Source: Cristatella mucedo (taxonomy: Eukaryota; Bryozoa; Phylactolaemata; Cristatellidae). Taken from it: DNA of 64,000 nucleotides. Shown piece by piece: positions 45,851 to 64,000 of this stretch; the first letter of the stretch is position 1, and each line of letters begins with the position of its first letter. Location of the stretch: positions 3,352,501 through 3,416,500 of the forward strand of contig WPIO01000026.1 of assembly GCA_009760855.2 (NCBI GenBank). The letters run 5' to 3'. Position numbers and translations under genes: made by a program. The notes below the pieces were generated by a model. The model worked only from the letters and a program-made list of their open reading frames with translations. It had not been told where the DNA came from and searched no databases.

Positions 45851-48385
45851 GGTGGCCAGCGAGAGCTGGTAGATCGGCAGTGGCATTTCTGGCTCTCCTC
45901 TACTCTTCCAAAAGTTGACAATGCTCGCGCCCCTACACATTTCTATACAGGTAGGGGCAGTCTCCACATAGTTCCCCTGGTTTACTTCAGCTCCCACCAG
46001 ATCCCACTATAATGCTCCAAAACGGCAAGACAGCGCTAAGCACCGGCAAAGCAGAGATGGGGAACGGAATTCGCCAGGCAGTAAGTACTCTGCCTTCAAT
46101 TCCTACAGTAGGCCACGGCATTCTCTGGACACTCCACTCCCACTTATTGTCATATGTCCGACCTGGCGGTCACACCGCTCCTTAATCCTGCTCCTCAGCA
46201 TATGCCACAGCTCCGTGCGAGCTCGGCAAGTTGTCTCCATTCCGGCTTCCCGCGGCAATGCTCCCGCGCCTCGTAACTCCCACGCTATTTCTAGCAAGTC
46301 TTCTACCTGATTAATGACTAACCGTGCTCGGGCCACTTGGTCTCGTGTACTGTGGCGAACCTTCGAGAGGGCACTGCGGTCCACTCGCATACCTTCGATT
46401 ATTAGTCGTGCTTGGCGGAGCTCAGCACCTCAGCCCGCATACCTCAGCCACGGGAAACAAGGCCCAACGCCCGATGCGCTGCCATTCCCGCTTGTCACCC
46501 AGCCAATCCCCATGCGCTAGATACCTTCGAGTGCTTCAAACAATACTTTTATTTTCCCTTATTTAAATACTTTGCAATATTAAGGAAGAACTAGAAGATT
46601 GCCTGCTGCTAGGGCTAGCTCATCTTCAAAAGCGAAGTTGGAGTTCGGAAGATTTTTCAAAGCTAAGGTCGAGTTTCCGTGATTTTTCTGAGGCTAGTTT
46701 CGCGAGCTGTCTCGCTCTAGAGTTAGGCACATCAAAATGACCGGCCTAGACTTTTGGGCATAGACCAAAATCAAATATTGTTAAGTTATAAAAGTATTTT
46801 TAAAAGTTCTGGGGGTATATTATTCAAGAGGGTCCGCAGGTAGCGCATCGGTTTGGGTAACTCGCCGAATAGTAAGTACGGGTAATTTTTATAGTAAAGA
46901 TGGGATGCTAATGGCAGTTGATGCGGTCAATTATTTTAGTGGCCATCAATGTGCTTCCTTAGCTACTCATTCAGTAAATCACTGGCGATCGCCCACGGTG
47001 TACACACTTCAGCGTTTCGAAAAGTTTGTTTTGGAAACTCCAGAGGAAATGCGTATTTCGTCGGAAACGGGTTAATTTCAAGCTATTAACATTCCTGGCC
47101 GTGAAGCAAAGTTTGTAGGGAATAGCGGCCGTTGTATATGTTTGCGAGGCATAACCAATTAGAAAACAACTTCTACTGCTGAAGGACAAAAATGTATTCC
47201 ATTATGTAGCGTAATCAGGAGTTTAATATATTTCAATTTAACCACTGTAAACATGTAACTGCTTTATCAAATGAAAATTTTGGCGCTTCGCACAGATTAC
47301 TCTTTTTTCGTGGCAAGTGAATCGGAATGGTTTCAACTGCCTGGCCCAAACGTCTGTGCTTAGCTTCAGAATGCTTATGCAGAATTGTGTTAAATTCATA
47401 AGATATATACCCAAAATGATGATTGGCCGCTTTTCTTTCAGACGCTATAAGAGCCTGAAGTTGTTTGCAATTAAGAAGAAGCAGTGATCATATAATAAGG
47501 ATAATAATAAAACGTGCACTGCTCCTTAAAAACACGAATCTCTTATCTAAGAACTGTATACATGCTGGAAAGGAAGCACTTCAATCGGTTAGTGATGACG
47601 TACACAATACCAGAACCCGTAGACACACAGTGGACAACTCATTTATGTGGAGCTAATGTACTCAGACCATTTAGAGAGCAAGGCACTCTGGTCAGTGAAA
47701 ATGACGATATACCTATTTTAACGGGCTAAATGTGCTTCTTTCAGTAGGACCAAGTCTCTACATCCGCCTGCTTCTGCCTCCTCCGACTTGCTGGCATCCC
47801 TGTAAGCCTCCTTAAATCCAGGTACCCTTATGCTTGGAAGTGGAACATCCTTTGAAGCTCAACTGCATATATGTACTGATATTCTAGTCGGCCACGTAAT
47901 GCAATAAATATGCACACATTATCTAATATGCAATAACTGTAATCCATTACATTATGTGGCTGATAAACAGACGAACAGACCAAGTAAATTATACGTGGAG
48001 GTTGATTACATTATAAGAATACATCACGACCAAAGCAAGGTAGCACCTCCAGAGCATCGTAGTCTGCAGTGCAGCAAAGGGCGAAACCAAATCTCGATAT
48101 TAACAAATTGAAGTCGTACGTGCTAACATCAGAGTAGTGGCAGGCGCCGCATAATGGGATGCATATGCTGACGGGCACAAGCCGGCTCGGCCTTTCGCAC
48201 AGTCACTGCAGCATTTTTCCTGAGGCATTAATTAACTAGGACGCATGGCAGCAGCCAACTGAAACCGGCATACCGGGGAAACAGTTCTGCTCAGGCACGT
48301 GATACGCTCCAGTTCCTTTGTCATTCTCTGAGCTTCTAACCATTCGTGGCAGGCCGGTGCAGGCTTGGAACAAAGAATGGAAGCC
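45851..48385. other. Unresolved interval downstream of LAMTOR2
   Basis: No second gene could be supported. A minus-strand frame at 46103-46390 (95 codons) is rich in charged residues and is overlapped by plus-strand frames. It may belong to a repeat but matches nothing I know. The 3' UTR of LAMTOR2 should lie at the right edge. No canonical AATAAA is seen on the minus strand in the first few hundred bases after the stop. Confidence 0.45.
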
Positions 48386-54050
<5,665 letters not shown>

Positions 54051-54051
54051 A

Positions 54052-54061
54052 TCTCGCGAGA
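54052..54061. promoter_or_regulatory. TCTCGCGAGA palindrome at the LAMTOR2 start
   Basis: The perfect 10-base palindrome TCTCGCGAGA sits one base upstream of the LAMTOR2 ATG. In vertebrates this CGCG element lies in promoters of housekeeping genes, often two-way promoters, and is bound by BANP. Its role here is inferred from position and sequence. A transcription start very close to the ATG would be needed for it to be a promoter element; otherwise it is in the 5' UTR. Confidence 0.6.
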
Positions 54062-54589
54062 TGGACTACGGCCGAGTAGGGAAGGTGTCCACGAACGGTT
54101 GAGGTCAAGGTTAAATTCCGTACACCCCTGCCACCCGTAGGTCCATTTACAGACCCGCCTGTTTCAATCACTAGAGTCAATCCAATCTTTGAAATTAACA
54201 AAAATTTCCACTTTGATATGAATATATTGAATTTACAACTCATTTCTCAAAGCAGTGAGGTAGCATTTTATGTGACGCCTCTCTCGGGTACGTATACGTC
54301 CTGCTGGTCGGAAGCGAGTATCGAGATCAAGTTGGCCCGACTGACCCTAAAAAACGGAACTATCTGTTCAGGCTCAGTCACTTGCGATGAAACTGTACAG
54401 AGCGGAAATGAATGTCTGAATTTGTCCAACTTTTAAGCATTGATGACTTTTTTTTTAAAGTGTAGCATTCATTCAATAGCGGAGCCCAAATGTTCTTAGT
54501 GGGGCTGAATCTTGAACTTTTATCTTACCATTTAATAATAGTATGACCATCTCTTCAAAGTGGCCACAAAGTTCGCGCAGTTATTAGAA
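54062..54589. other. LAMTOR2 upstream region
   Basis: It should hold the 5' UTR and promoter of LAMTOR2. No TATA box is placed as expected. A plus-strand frame at 54218-54436 (72 codons) has no family motif, and I cannot show a divergent gene. Confidence 0.45.
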
Positions 54590-54981
54590 CGCCTATTTAA
54601 TTCTGCCTGTTAATGTTCGCTCGCTAAAAACCAAGGTGTTACTTATCCGCGATTAGGCTGCCCAGGAGAACCTAGCTGCATTTCCGCTGATCGAAACCTG
54701 GACGACGCCTTGCACTGGTAGTTGTATATCTGAGACCATCGCACCCGGTTTCTCCTTCTTTCAGTCCATACAATGTGGCAAGGTTGGTGGCGGAGTCGCT
54801 ATTGTTGCTCGTGAATAGTTTGGCCGCAAGGTATGTGGTTTTTCGCATGAGCCATCGTTTGAATCCGTTGCAGTCAGGTCCTCATCTAAGACAGTGCCTC
54901 TAATAGTTGTGATGCATCGATCTCCTTCTGGCTGTCCAAACTTGTTCACAGAGTATTTTTCGGAGTTTCCCACTAAAGTAT

Positions 54982-55290
54982 TTGTGTGACAAGCCGTTGC
55001 TGATTTCAGGAGACTTTGACAGTAACAGCCGTGTCCACTCCTTTCTTGACGGTCTGGAGAACTTTGGTTTGGTCCAACACGTTAGTCATACCACTCACGT
55101 CGGTGGTCGTATCCTGAATCTCGTTAATACTGTGGATTTCTGTTCCACTGACCTTGTTGTGTGCCCGCTTACCCTCTCGGATCATTGCTCGGTCTCGTTT
55201 ACCTTTCCTGCTCCGCTGTACCCACAGAGTAACATCGAGTTTTTCCAACAACACAAAGCATTAAAAGCATTTATTAAGCAACATTTTTGA
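54982..55290 (+). pseudogene. LINE-B endonuclease C-terminal fragment
   Basis: The 102-codon frame reads LLISGDFDSNSRVHSFLDGL then LVQHVSHTTHVGGRILNLV and LTLSDHCSVSFTFPAP. The GDF(D/N) and SDH motifs of APE-type LINE endonucleases are in the correct order. The expected asparagine of GDFN is aspartate here. Upstream the frame is broken by a shift near 54990. It ends in the linker region. Confidence 0.82.
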
Positions 55291-55699
55291 AACCTGCATG
55301 TGAGGCAGGTCTTCTCGATCTGCACCTGTACTCGACCGACAGCCTCGATACCCTCATTTATGCAGCAACATGACACTTAGGAGTGCCCCCCTTGACGAAC
55401 ATGCTCCTGTACATTCTGCCCATGTATCGAGTCGTGGACATTGCTTTCAATTTACGAGAAAACTTCGATAGATGCACAGTTTTAAGAGCATGCTTTTACG
55501 CCTCGTTACGAAGTCTGGGTCTGATGAGTATCTAGTCGATTTCAAAGACTTTCTTCGAATCTACACCCAGAAGCTTAGAAAAGCTGGGTTTTTTTTTTAC
55601 TCGAAAACTGAAGTCCTGCCAGTCAGACCCAAAACAGATTTATAAGATGATAAATAACTTGCTGGCCAATGTTAAGAAGTCTCACTCCCCAGATATTAA

Positions 55700-56115
55700 T
55701 GTTGGCTGAATCCGTTTCGCAGCCAGCGTGCCTATACTACACCGATTGGTTTCACCTTGACCTGCAGTGCAGCACTGGCTGACTCTGGACACAGCGTCTA
55801 TTTTAGAGCCGCAGAACACTGCTGATTGGCTGAATATCGGGTCTACCTAGGCTAATTGGCCTCTGCCCGGGCCGCATCTGCTCCGGCTGATCGGAGCGTG
55901 TTCCTGAAGAGAAGCTATTAGTATAAAGATTAGTATGCACGATCGCTCGTTCAGCCAATAGTGATAATTTAGGATTACTATATATTGGACTTTTTGTTGC
56001 TTATTTTTGTCCGTATTTGCTAAGGTCCACGTTCTGCTTGTGGGCTGTTTTATTATGCATAGTGATTTTCTAGACCATCGACTGGTTAATGGCTATACGC
56101 CATTGCTATCACACA
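55700..56115 (+). mobile_element. Solo LTR (416 bp) nested in LINE-B
   Basis: The related fragment at 8285-8597 has CAGATATTAATAGCTCGGTC uninterrupted. Here 416 bases lie between two copies of ATTAA (55695-55699 and 56116-56120). The insert begins TGTTGGCTGAATCC and ends GCTATCACACA, so it has TG...CA ends and a 5-bp duplication, as in LTR retrotransposons of the Gypsy and BEL/Pao groups. A TATA-like GTATAAAG occurs at 55921. No internal coding region is left. The superfamily is not resolved. Confidence 0.88.
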
Positions 56116-56213
56116 ATTAATAGCTCGGTCGACAAATTACCGGACTTATTCACTGAAGCAATCCTACACATTCGTGCCTCCGTAAGGCCCTCTCGACTAA
56201 TGCAATTGCTGAA

Positions 56214-56507
56214 TTGCAGCCAGTAACCTTCCTTAACAGATTTCCCGAGGTTTCTGCATGCGACTTGGCTACCATAATAAGGTCTAGTAAAAAGAGCTCG
56301 TCTCCTGAAGACCTTATACCATTATCCCTGTGGTCTTCACTGGCAGACAAGCTTGGCCCAGCCATAGCCGAGATTAGTAATGCTTTTCTGGAAAAAGGGG
56401 TTGTACCCAGATCCTTCCAATCGGCCATCGTTAGACCAATACTTAAGCCTCGATTAGATACAGAGATTTTTGCAAACTATCACCCAGTTTCCGTTCTTCC
56501 TTTTTAA
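56214..56507 (+). pseudogene. LINE-B RT N-terminal fragment
   Basis: The 97-codon frame covers the linker and the start of the reverse transcriptase: IRSSKKSSSPEDLIPLSLW, KGVVPRSFQSAIVRPILK, FANYHPVSVLPF. The last is the NYRPVSLLP motif, with R changed to H. It ends at a stop directly after, and further LINE-B sequence follows in other frames up to the SINE1. Confidence 0.82.
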
Positions 56508-56552
56508 TCAGATTATTTAAAAATTGTCGCTAAGCATGGTAGTATACATTAT

Positions 56553-56731
56553 GAGCTGCATTGGCCCACTAGGTATGGCGGTTGCTTTTCACGACATCAG
56601 TCCCGAGGTCGTGGGTTTGAATCCTGCGGTGGACGATCCTTTATTGCCGCTGCAAGTGGTGATGGTAGCCTTAAGAGCTCTTCTGCCGTTATAAAAAAAA
56701 GAGGCTGTTAAATCAGCTGATATTTTTGATT
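56553..56731 (+). mobile_element. SINE1 copy 6, inside LINE-B
   Basis: The A box is TGGCCCACTAGG, the B box GGTTTGAATCC (one mismatch), followed by the body CCTTTATTGCCGCTGCAAG and AGAGGCTGTTAAATCAGC with a short T-rich tail. It lies between the VSVLPF and EKFQSGF segments of the host LINE-B. Confidence 0.88.
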
Positions 56732-57339
56732 TGTTGAAAAGAATGAAACTTCAGAAAAATTTCAATCGGGGTTCAATCGGCAGCACTCCAGTGGATCTGC
56801 TCACCTCCGTGTAACTAATGATCCTGTGTAGCAGCGATGACGGGAATGTCACTGCCCGAGCACCACTAGGTCTATCACCTGCTTTTGACACTATCGATCA
56901 CAATATCCTACTTGAACGATTGAAGTTCTTACGTTGACCCAAAAGGCCCGCCAAGGCCTGGCTCCTTCATATCTAGCTGAACAGCTGCACCAGTTTTAAC
57001 CTCCTCGTTCCCTCGCATCATGTAGAGACAATAAATTAGCCGCTCCATTCCTCGTTTAGAGATCTTTGGTGACAGATTCGTTTGCTATGAAGGTCGTAGA
57101 CTATGGAGCCTACTTCCAAATTTTTGTACAACGACGACCACTCCCGTGCTTCCGACCATGGCACCTCCTTTCCAGCCATCCCAAGCTGCTATTTTCATGC
57201 TACTCACTACCTCCGCTGCTCTCCAGACACTACTATGCTTCCCAATTTCTCTTTGTTTCGTGAGATTAAGTGTGCGTTAGCTACCAAATGCGTACGAAAA
57301 GCCGCTTAGGCTTTGAGCGAGCTAAAGAAAACTCAACTG

Positions 57340-57785
57340 CCTAATGTGGGCGTTGCCACGCCCACAATGTTGTTCCTCCCCAGCCGCCGGACTCACGCCA
57401 CTCCGCCCGGCCATTGGGCGCGATGAGCACCACCTCATTAATCGCTGCAGTTAGATAGTATCGGCTAACTAAGCTTGATTTAATTTGAACGGATCAGCTG
57501 TTGTCGCGTGACCCGCTAGCCCTGCAGTGAGAAACTCTGTGCTTGTCCACCGGCCTGTGTGGACGCTTTCCACTCTCTGTCTCACTTCTCTTTCTCCTCT
57601 TTCTCTTCTCTCCGCGCTCTCCGGAGATGCTCCCACGACGGCTACTAAATCCGTATGCACGCTCGCTTCGAGTTTGCCTGCGTATCATACAATACAGCCG
57701 TCGTCGTCGGCACCACAAATCACTTGTGGTGCATCGTTTCGCCACATCTTCGTCGCGCCGCCGCCATTGTGCGCTCGGTCCCCTA
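57340..57785 (+). repeat. U2 repeat, copy 2, inserted in the LINE-B 3' UTR
   Basis: It separates LINE-B sequence ending ACTCAACTGCCTAAT from sequence resuming CACACCCACATAG, which are adjacent in other LINE-B copies. It starts with a perfect hairpin GTGGGCGT/ACGCCCAC and ends CCCTACAGT. The part from 57525 is shared with 34018-34400 (minus). Overlapping open frames on both strands (57494-57802) have no motif. The target duplication, if any, is not clear. Confidence 0.65.
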
Positions 57786-57840
57786 CAGTCACACCCACAT
57801 AGTCGTTGTCCTTTGTAGAGTTACGAACAGAGATGCATTC

Positions 57841-58479
57841 AATTGTTGGGTTTTTATAGTTAGGTGGGTTGTAGATATTGTGGGTTGTAGGATGGTAGGT
57901 GAAGCTCTTTGCATTGTAGGTAGCTGTGTCATAGCCCACCAGCGGTAGCGGATTTCCTGTTCGGGTGCAAAGCGGTACTGAGCTAAGATGGAGGTCGGAG
58001 AAAAAAATAGTCGCGTAAGAATTCTGCAGATTCTTGTTGCAAACATCTTCGAGGCTACAGTAAAGATCGAAGCCACTCTTTTAGACTCACGCCCGGTTAA
58101 ACACACTACTAACTGATCCGTGCCGTAGCTATTTCCTTCTCACTATATGCTGACATTATCGAGCATCAGGATCTAGATTGCTAAATCTTGACCTCGAGGG
58201 ACGTAACGCAAGGTCAAAGCATCGGAAATCCGCTAGGTAAGGATCTTTAGCCAGTCTATAACTTTTCATTTTAACTCTTACTATTCTTTTCAACGGTCAC
58301 ATCCGTTTTCGTAGCTTCAAATAAATGTGGGAGCCACGTGAATATGTCATAGAGCGCAGCACAGAACGTCCGCCGATGACTGTCGGCACAAGTGTATTAT
58401 CTACGCGCAGAGCTAGGTGAAAGCACAACTCTCGTCGCCCCTCTCACTCTCTCTCTCTCTCTCATCCCCGCCTTCCCGC
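57841..58479. other. Unresolved interval
   Basis: It contains repeated TGTAGG/TTGTGGGTTGTAGG words near 57860-57930. No gene is seen. A short CT run lies at 58440-58462. Confidence 0.4.
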
Positions 58480-58665
58480 GACTTGCCGCATCGATCACGG
58501 AGCGGCAGAGTGCGCTTGCACGCCGCGTCCATCAAGGAGCGGCACTGCTTGCTCGAATGCCGCATCAATCACGGAGCGGCGCAGCAGCGAGCTCGCATGC
58601 CGCGTCCGCCGAGGAGCGGCACCGCTTGCTCGCATGCCGCATCGATCATGGAGCGGCCAGTGCAA
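58480..58665 (+). repeat. GC-rich minisatellite, 37-40 bp unit, about 4.5 copies
   Basis: Units begin GCCGCATC or GCCGCGTC, continue with AATCACGGAGCGGC-type sequence and end TTGCTCGCAT or similar. Unit lengths are 37-40 bases. Open frames across it (58392-58847 and others) repeat the same peptide-like pattern and are unlikely to be genes. Confidence 0.88.
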
Positions 58666-58950
58666 CCCCGAAAGTACAGCAAAAGCCAGGCCTACAAGAG
58701 CCTCTGTGGACGCTGAAAAGAAGTCGGCATCCTGTTTTGACAGCCCAAAACCGCGTCGTCGAAAGCTCGCCGCTCGGTAGGGCCTCGCGAGACCTCTCAA
58801 TATTGGCTCAGCAAGTCCAAAAATATGAGCGCACTTTTAGAGAGTGACAACCTTGCCCCCCTACCGAGTGGAGACCGGCACCGGACGTGCTCGCAGAAGA
58901 CAGTAAGCGTGTCAGCTGTCTTTGTAGCTCCATGCGAAAGTACGACGTTG

Positions 58951-59012
<62 letters not shown>

Positions 59013-59081
59013 GAAAAGCAGACGCACTTTAAATCAGCGCAGAATGCGCGTCTTGCAACTGTCCACTCTCGAGTCACTCTA
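58666..59081. other. Unresolved interval with a CT run
   Basis: A pure CT run occupies 58953-59011. Frames with long Ser-Leu or Arg-Glu stretches come from it. Nothing else is recognised. Confidence 0.5.
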
Positions 59082-59476
59082 TACCTCGTACAAACCTTAA
59101 ATCCTTTGCAGACCGTGCATTTAGTTCGTACGCTCCCAAAGCCTGGAACTCCCTCCCGACCTGCGTCAGAACATCCCCTGACCTGACCAAATTTAAAAGG
59201 AAATTAAAAACACACCTATTTAGGACAGCATTTAGCGGGTCCCTGTGATTCGTCCTTGATGTGCTTATGCGTGCTGACGCTGTGCAAGCTGCCACTAACC
59301 ACATTCGCATGCTTACCCTGTGCATGTCACCCCTAACCATATTATTCATTTTGTTTGTTTTTCAAGCATGATTTTACTTACCATTCAATTGCATTTCCTT
59401 TTGCAGCAAATGTAAAGCGCCTAGAAAGAGATAAAGTTCTCTGAGGGCGCTTCATCAAGTGCATTATTATTATTAC
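59082..59476 (+). mobile_element. LINE-A, short 3' copy
   Basis: It aligns with 39400-39795 at about 95% identity by eye: the CGTACAAACCTTAAATCC segment, AAAGCCTGGAACTCCCTCCC, the 3' UTR hairpin, and an ATTATT tail. It is 5'-truncated and, after the 36-kb copy, one of the youngest LINE-A insertions. Confidence 0.93.
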
Positions 59477-61661
<2,185 letters not shown>

Positions 61662-61785
61662 GAAGCCATAAGGACTAAATGAGTGTTACGCTGGAGAGTT
61701 TTCTGCGGCGCAGGAAAGGCCTGAAAGGCTTACGATTCTCGTTCGGTAGCATACTTTGTCTCAGGAAGAACAAGAAAAATGAGGA
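61662..61785 (-). mobile_element. LINE-B 3' end fragment
   Basis: The reverse complement aligns with the LINE-B 3' UTR: CTCCAGCGTAACACTC, TAGTCCTTATGGCTTCTTGG and the GACAAAGTATGCTACCGAAC segment. It is diverged. Confidence 0.7.
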
Positions 61786-61949
61786 TTGCTGCTGAATCTG
61801 GAAGGCAGTTGAGTAACAAAAAAAAAGTTTTATATAAGTTGGTTGGTAGGACAACTGGAAAGGAAGTGCCGGAGTTGACTGCAGGAAGGAATGTACGGTC
61901 AACACCGTCCCTACCAGATACCGGAAAGAGTGGTGAAAGTCCGGTGACA

Positions 61950-63305
61950 CTCTCACATTAGAAACTTTGAATCTAGCAAGTAATTTCCAGCAAGATTTTG
62001 GACTAGTATCTCCACAGAGCGAGCACTCGTTCAAGTGTATAACGAACTTATCATAAATGTACTTTGCCACGGTTTTTTTAGCGTTCTGCTGCAGCAGCGT
62101 TTGATATTATCGAACAGCGACTCCTTATCGAGCGCCTCCTCTCTTCTCGCCTAGGCATCACGACCGATGCGCTGCAATGGTTTAGGTCTTATATCGGTGA
62201 GAGATTTCAAAGAGTAGATGTCGACGGCCGGCTTTCGCAACGAGAACCTTTAAAGCATTGGGTACGCCAGCGGTCTGTACTTATCTTCTTCTTTCTTTTC
62301 AAAATGCACTCGCCAATGCGGTCGGCGATCTCAATCGAGGCGTTCATTTCTGTGCAAATGACTTGCACGTGCCCTTGGATCTGTACAATCTGATACCCTT
62401 ACCTTTAGCTGTACCTGTCACTGACCACCTCCTGCCTACCAGCACGCTGCAGAGCTCGATCAACTCCTTTGCTGCATGAACTGGCTCTGACATTTGCAAT
62501 TTTAATTTGATAGGAGCAAACTTAATCAAGTCGAATGGAGATTTACAAATTCGCTAGCTACGGACGAACCTAATTTTATTAAGAATTTTGAAGAACTGAT
62601 TCGCTCGCTGAGAAAATCTCAGATAGCGTCTGCTCGAAATCTATACGTCCCGGCCAACGAGACCTTGCATGAGGCGAACACATCTGCTCCGAGGTCAAGT
62701 CTGCCTACTTCCAGCTACACGTCAATGGAAAATTATTCGGGCCTCCTTAGATATAAATACTATAACTGAGATGGTTCATGCATTTGTAGTATCTCGACTA
62801 GAATTTTGTGACTTACTACTCCCAGGTCATTTAGGCGGTGCAATAAGACGCTTACCGTCAATACAAGGCACTGCAGCCAGGCACATCTGTAATTAACATC
62901 GCGGCTGTCCAATTGCAGCCATTATCGCTAACTTACACTGGTTTCCAGTCAAGCAGCATATACACACGAAGGTTCTGTCAGCCACTTTTAGCTCTCTTCA
63001 TTCTCTTTCTCCGGCATAACCATCAGAAATAATTCCTCATCTGACGGCTTTGAACGGTATAGCCTGCTATTCTGAATTGAAGTCATTTTGCCTTTTACGG
63101 GCCGACACTGAGCGTGTTATCCCTAAGCAATTCACAAGCTTCTTTGCCACATGTGTAAATTTCTGAAAAGTGATCAAGCTCTCCTAAAACATGGCACGCA
63201 TTTATAATTAGTATCATTATTGCATGTGAATTGTTAAATAATTATACTGTATACATATGCATAGCACCCTTTGAGAACTAAATCTCTTTCGAATCGCTTA
63301 ACGAG
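61950..63305 (+). mobile_element. LINE relic, diverged L2/CR1-like subfamily
   Basis: Ordered matches to LINE-A protein residues 571-900 can be followed across many frameshifts: LASNFQ, a worn AAFDTID segment near 62095, GITTDALQWFRSYIGERFQ, a worn YADD region near 62350, MVHAFVVSRLEFCDLLLPGH near 62770, and LHWFPVKQ near 62940. The 3' end has AACTAAATCTCTTTCGAATC, a worn form of the LINE-A tail. It is older than the other LINE-A copies. Confidence 0.72.
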
Positions 63306-63387
63306 TGCACGAGTGCTGGTAAGGAAGCGATCTCCACCGTCAAATTGCCGCAGAACTAAGTATTCACCTTTAAAAAAAAATTTAATT

Positions 63388-63505
63388 CATTTAGATATTT
63401 AGCCCTCAGAGAACTTAATCTGTATTCAAGTGCTTCACATATGCCTCGGGCTCAAGCCCACAACCTCGGCCAGACCTTGGTCGGGGTGAGCACCTTCATC
63501 ACTGG
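63388..63505 (-). mobile_element. SINE2 copy g
   Basis: The reverse complement has the head AAGGTGCTCACCCCGACCAA, the B-box region GTGGGCTTGAGCCC and the tail GAATACAGATTAAGTTCTCT, GAGGGCTAAATATCTAAATG. Confidence 0.82.
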
Positions 63506-64000
63506 ACCCTTTCGTGAAGAATCTTTCCACGAAGTAAACGTATAAGTAAAGAGACCACCGAATTACCGTCCACAGAGGATCTGATAGAGCCAGCAGGCCG
63601 CTGCTGCAGAGGCTGTTGATAAAAAGAGCAGAATGGCTGTGGGGTTAAATGTAGATCTATCAAGAATCCCAGCTTATAGACACAGCCCGATCAGGATTCA
63701 CCTCAGTACTTTTAGTAATAGAGGCGTGGGGCCAAGGTCCGAGTCGGAATTTTAGAATGGAAACTGCATTCCCCTACCTTAAGAGTCCTGGCATACAGCC
63801 AAGGACTTTCCGTAAAATCTCAGAAAAGCTCCTCGCGGTCTTTCTAAAAGCTTGCCATTGTCGTTCATATTATTATTTTGACTCTTCAATTTAGCTAATA
63901 TTATAATTCATAAGACATTTTGTGTGAAAAGTAAAGTATTTGGAAAGGGCGATAGCTTCTTGGTAACCTCTCGCCACCCTCGGAAGCCTCCTCGCCACCA
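63506..64000. other. Unresolved interval at the right edge
   Basis: No gene or repeat recognised. The window ends here. Confidence 0.45.

Larger units (their letters stand above)
54590..57840 (+). mobile_element. LINE-B long copy with three insertions and an internal deletion
   Basis: It starts in the endonuclease (NVRSLKTKVL; a worn LTETW motif; GGGVAIVA) and runs through SDHCSVSF at about 55180, the linker, NYHPVSVLPF at 56480, EKFQSGF at 56755 and SPAFDTIDHNILLERL at about 56875-56925. It then jumps to LTQKARQGLAPSYLAE at about 56935. About 1 kb with the FYADD block and the following region is missing at that junction. A solo LTR (55700-56115), a SINE1 (56553-56731) and a U2 repeat (about 57340-57785) are inserted. 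The last bases before the ACATT-like tail resume at 57786. Confidence 0.88.

Noticed and set aside
55700-56115. A TTAA-targeting piggyBac-type insertion
   Set aside because: A TTAA is present at both ends, but the ends lack inverted repeats; TG...CA ends with a 5-bp ATTAA duplication fit an LTR better.
57494-57818. Several overlapping 83-91 codon frames on both strands
   Set aside because: They lie in the GC-rich, pyrimidine-rich U2 repeat, and the related copy at 34 kb does not keep any of the frames.

Overview
This window is animal genomic DNA, almost certainly from an invertebrate. It has spliced exons with GT/AG introns, tRNA-derived SINEs, non-LTR retrotransposons, several hAT DNA transposon families, and long microsatellites. 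There is no prokaryotic gene organisation and no CRISPR array. I cannot name the species from the sequence.

One host gene can be read with confidence. It is a four-exon LAMTOR2 (Ragulator subunit, roadblock fold) on the minus strand, 54050 to 48386. The four exons total 378 nt and give exactly 125 codons plus stop with three canonical introns. A TCTCGCGAGA palindrome lies 1 bp upstream of the start codon. No other host gene could be supported.

Most of the rest is layered mobile DNA. LINE-A is an L2/CR1-like family with an (ATT)n tail and a 3' hairpin. It has one full-length copy with target-site duplications at 36179-39799, a decayed long copy at 24206-28075, and many 3' fragments. LINE-B is a related family with a different 3' end; its best reading frame is at 14703-15706 and a multiply interrupted copy lies at 54590-57840. 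An R2-clade-like element with a restriction-like endonuclease lies at 41217-43480. A 2.7-kb hAT with a broken transposase lies at 10381-13093. Two short elements at 27698 and 48529 closely resemble the horizontally transferred SPIN hAT family. A third hAT-type non-autonomous element lies at 17419-17808, and a solo LTR sits inside LINE-B at 55700-56115. Two SINE families recur; SINE2 shares its tail with LINE-A. A relic of an uncharacterised multicopy gene family lies at 21330-22039.

Tandem DNA includes a diverged array of about 170-bp units at 28285-29611, a GC-rich minisatellite of about 38 bp at 58480, and long GA, CA and TA runs. The nested insertions give relative ages: LINE-B is older than the solo LTR, SINE1 and U2 insertions it carries; LINE-A is older than one SPIN-like copy; LINE-B is older than the large hAT. 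Segments where I recognised nothing are listed as such.
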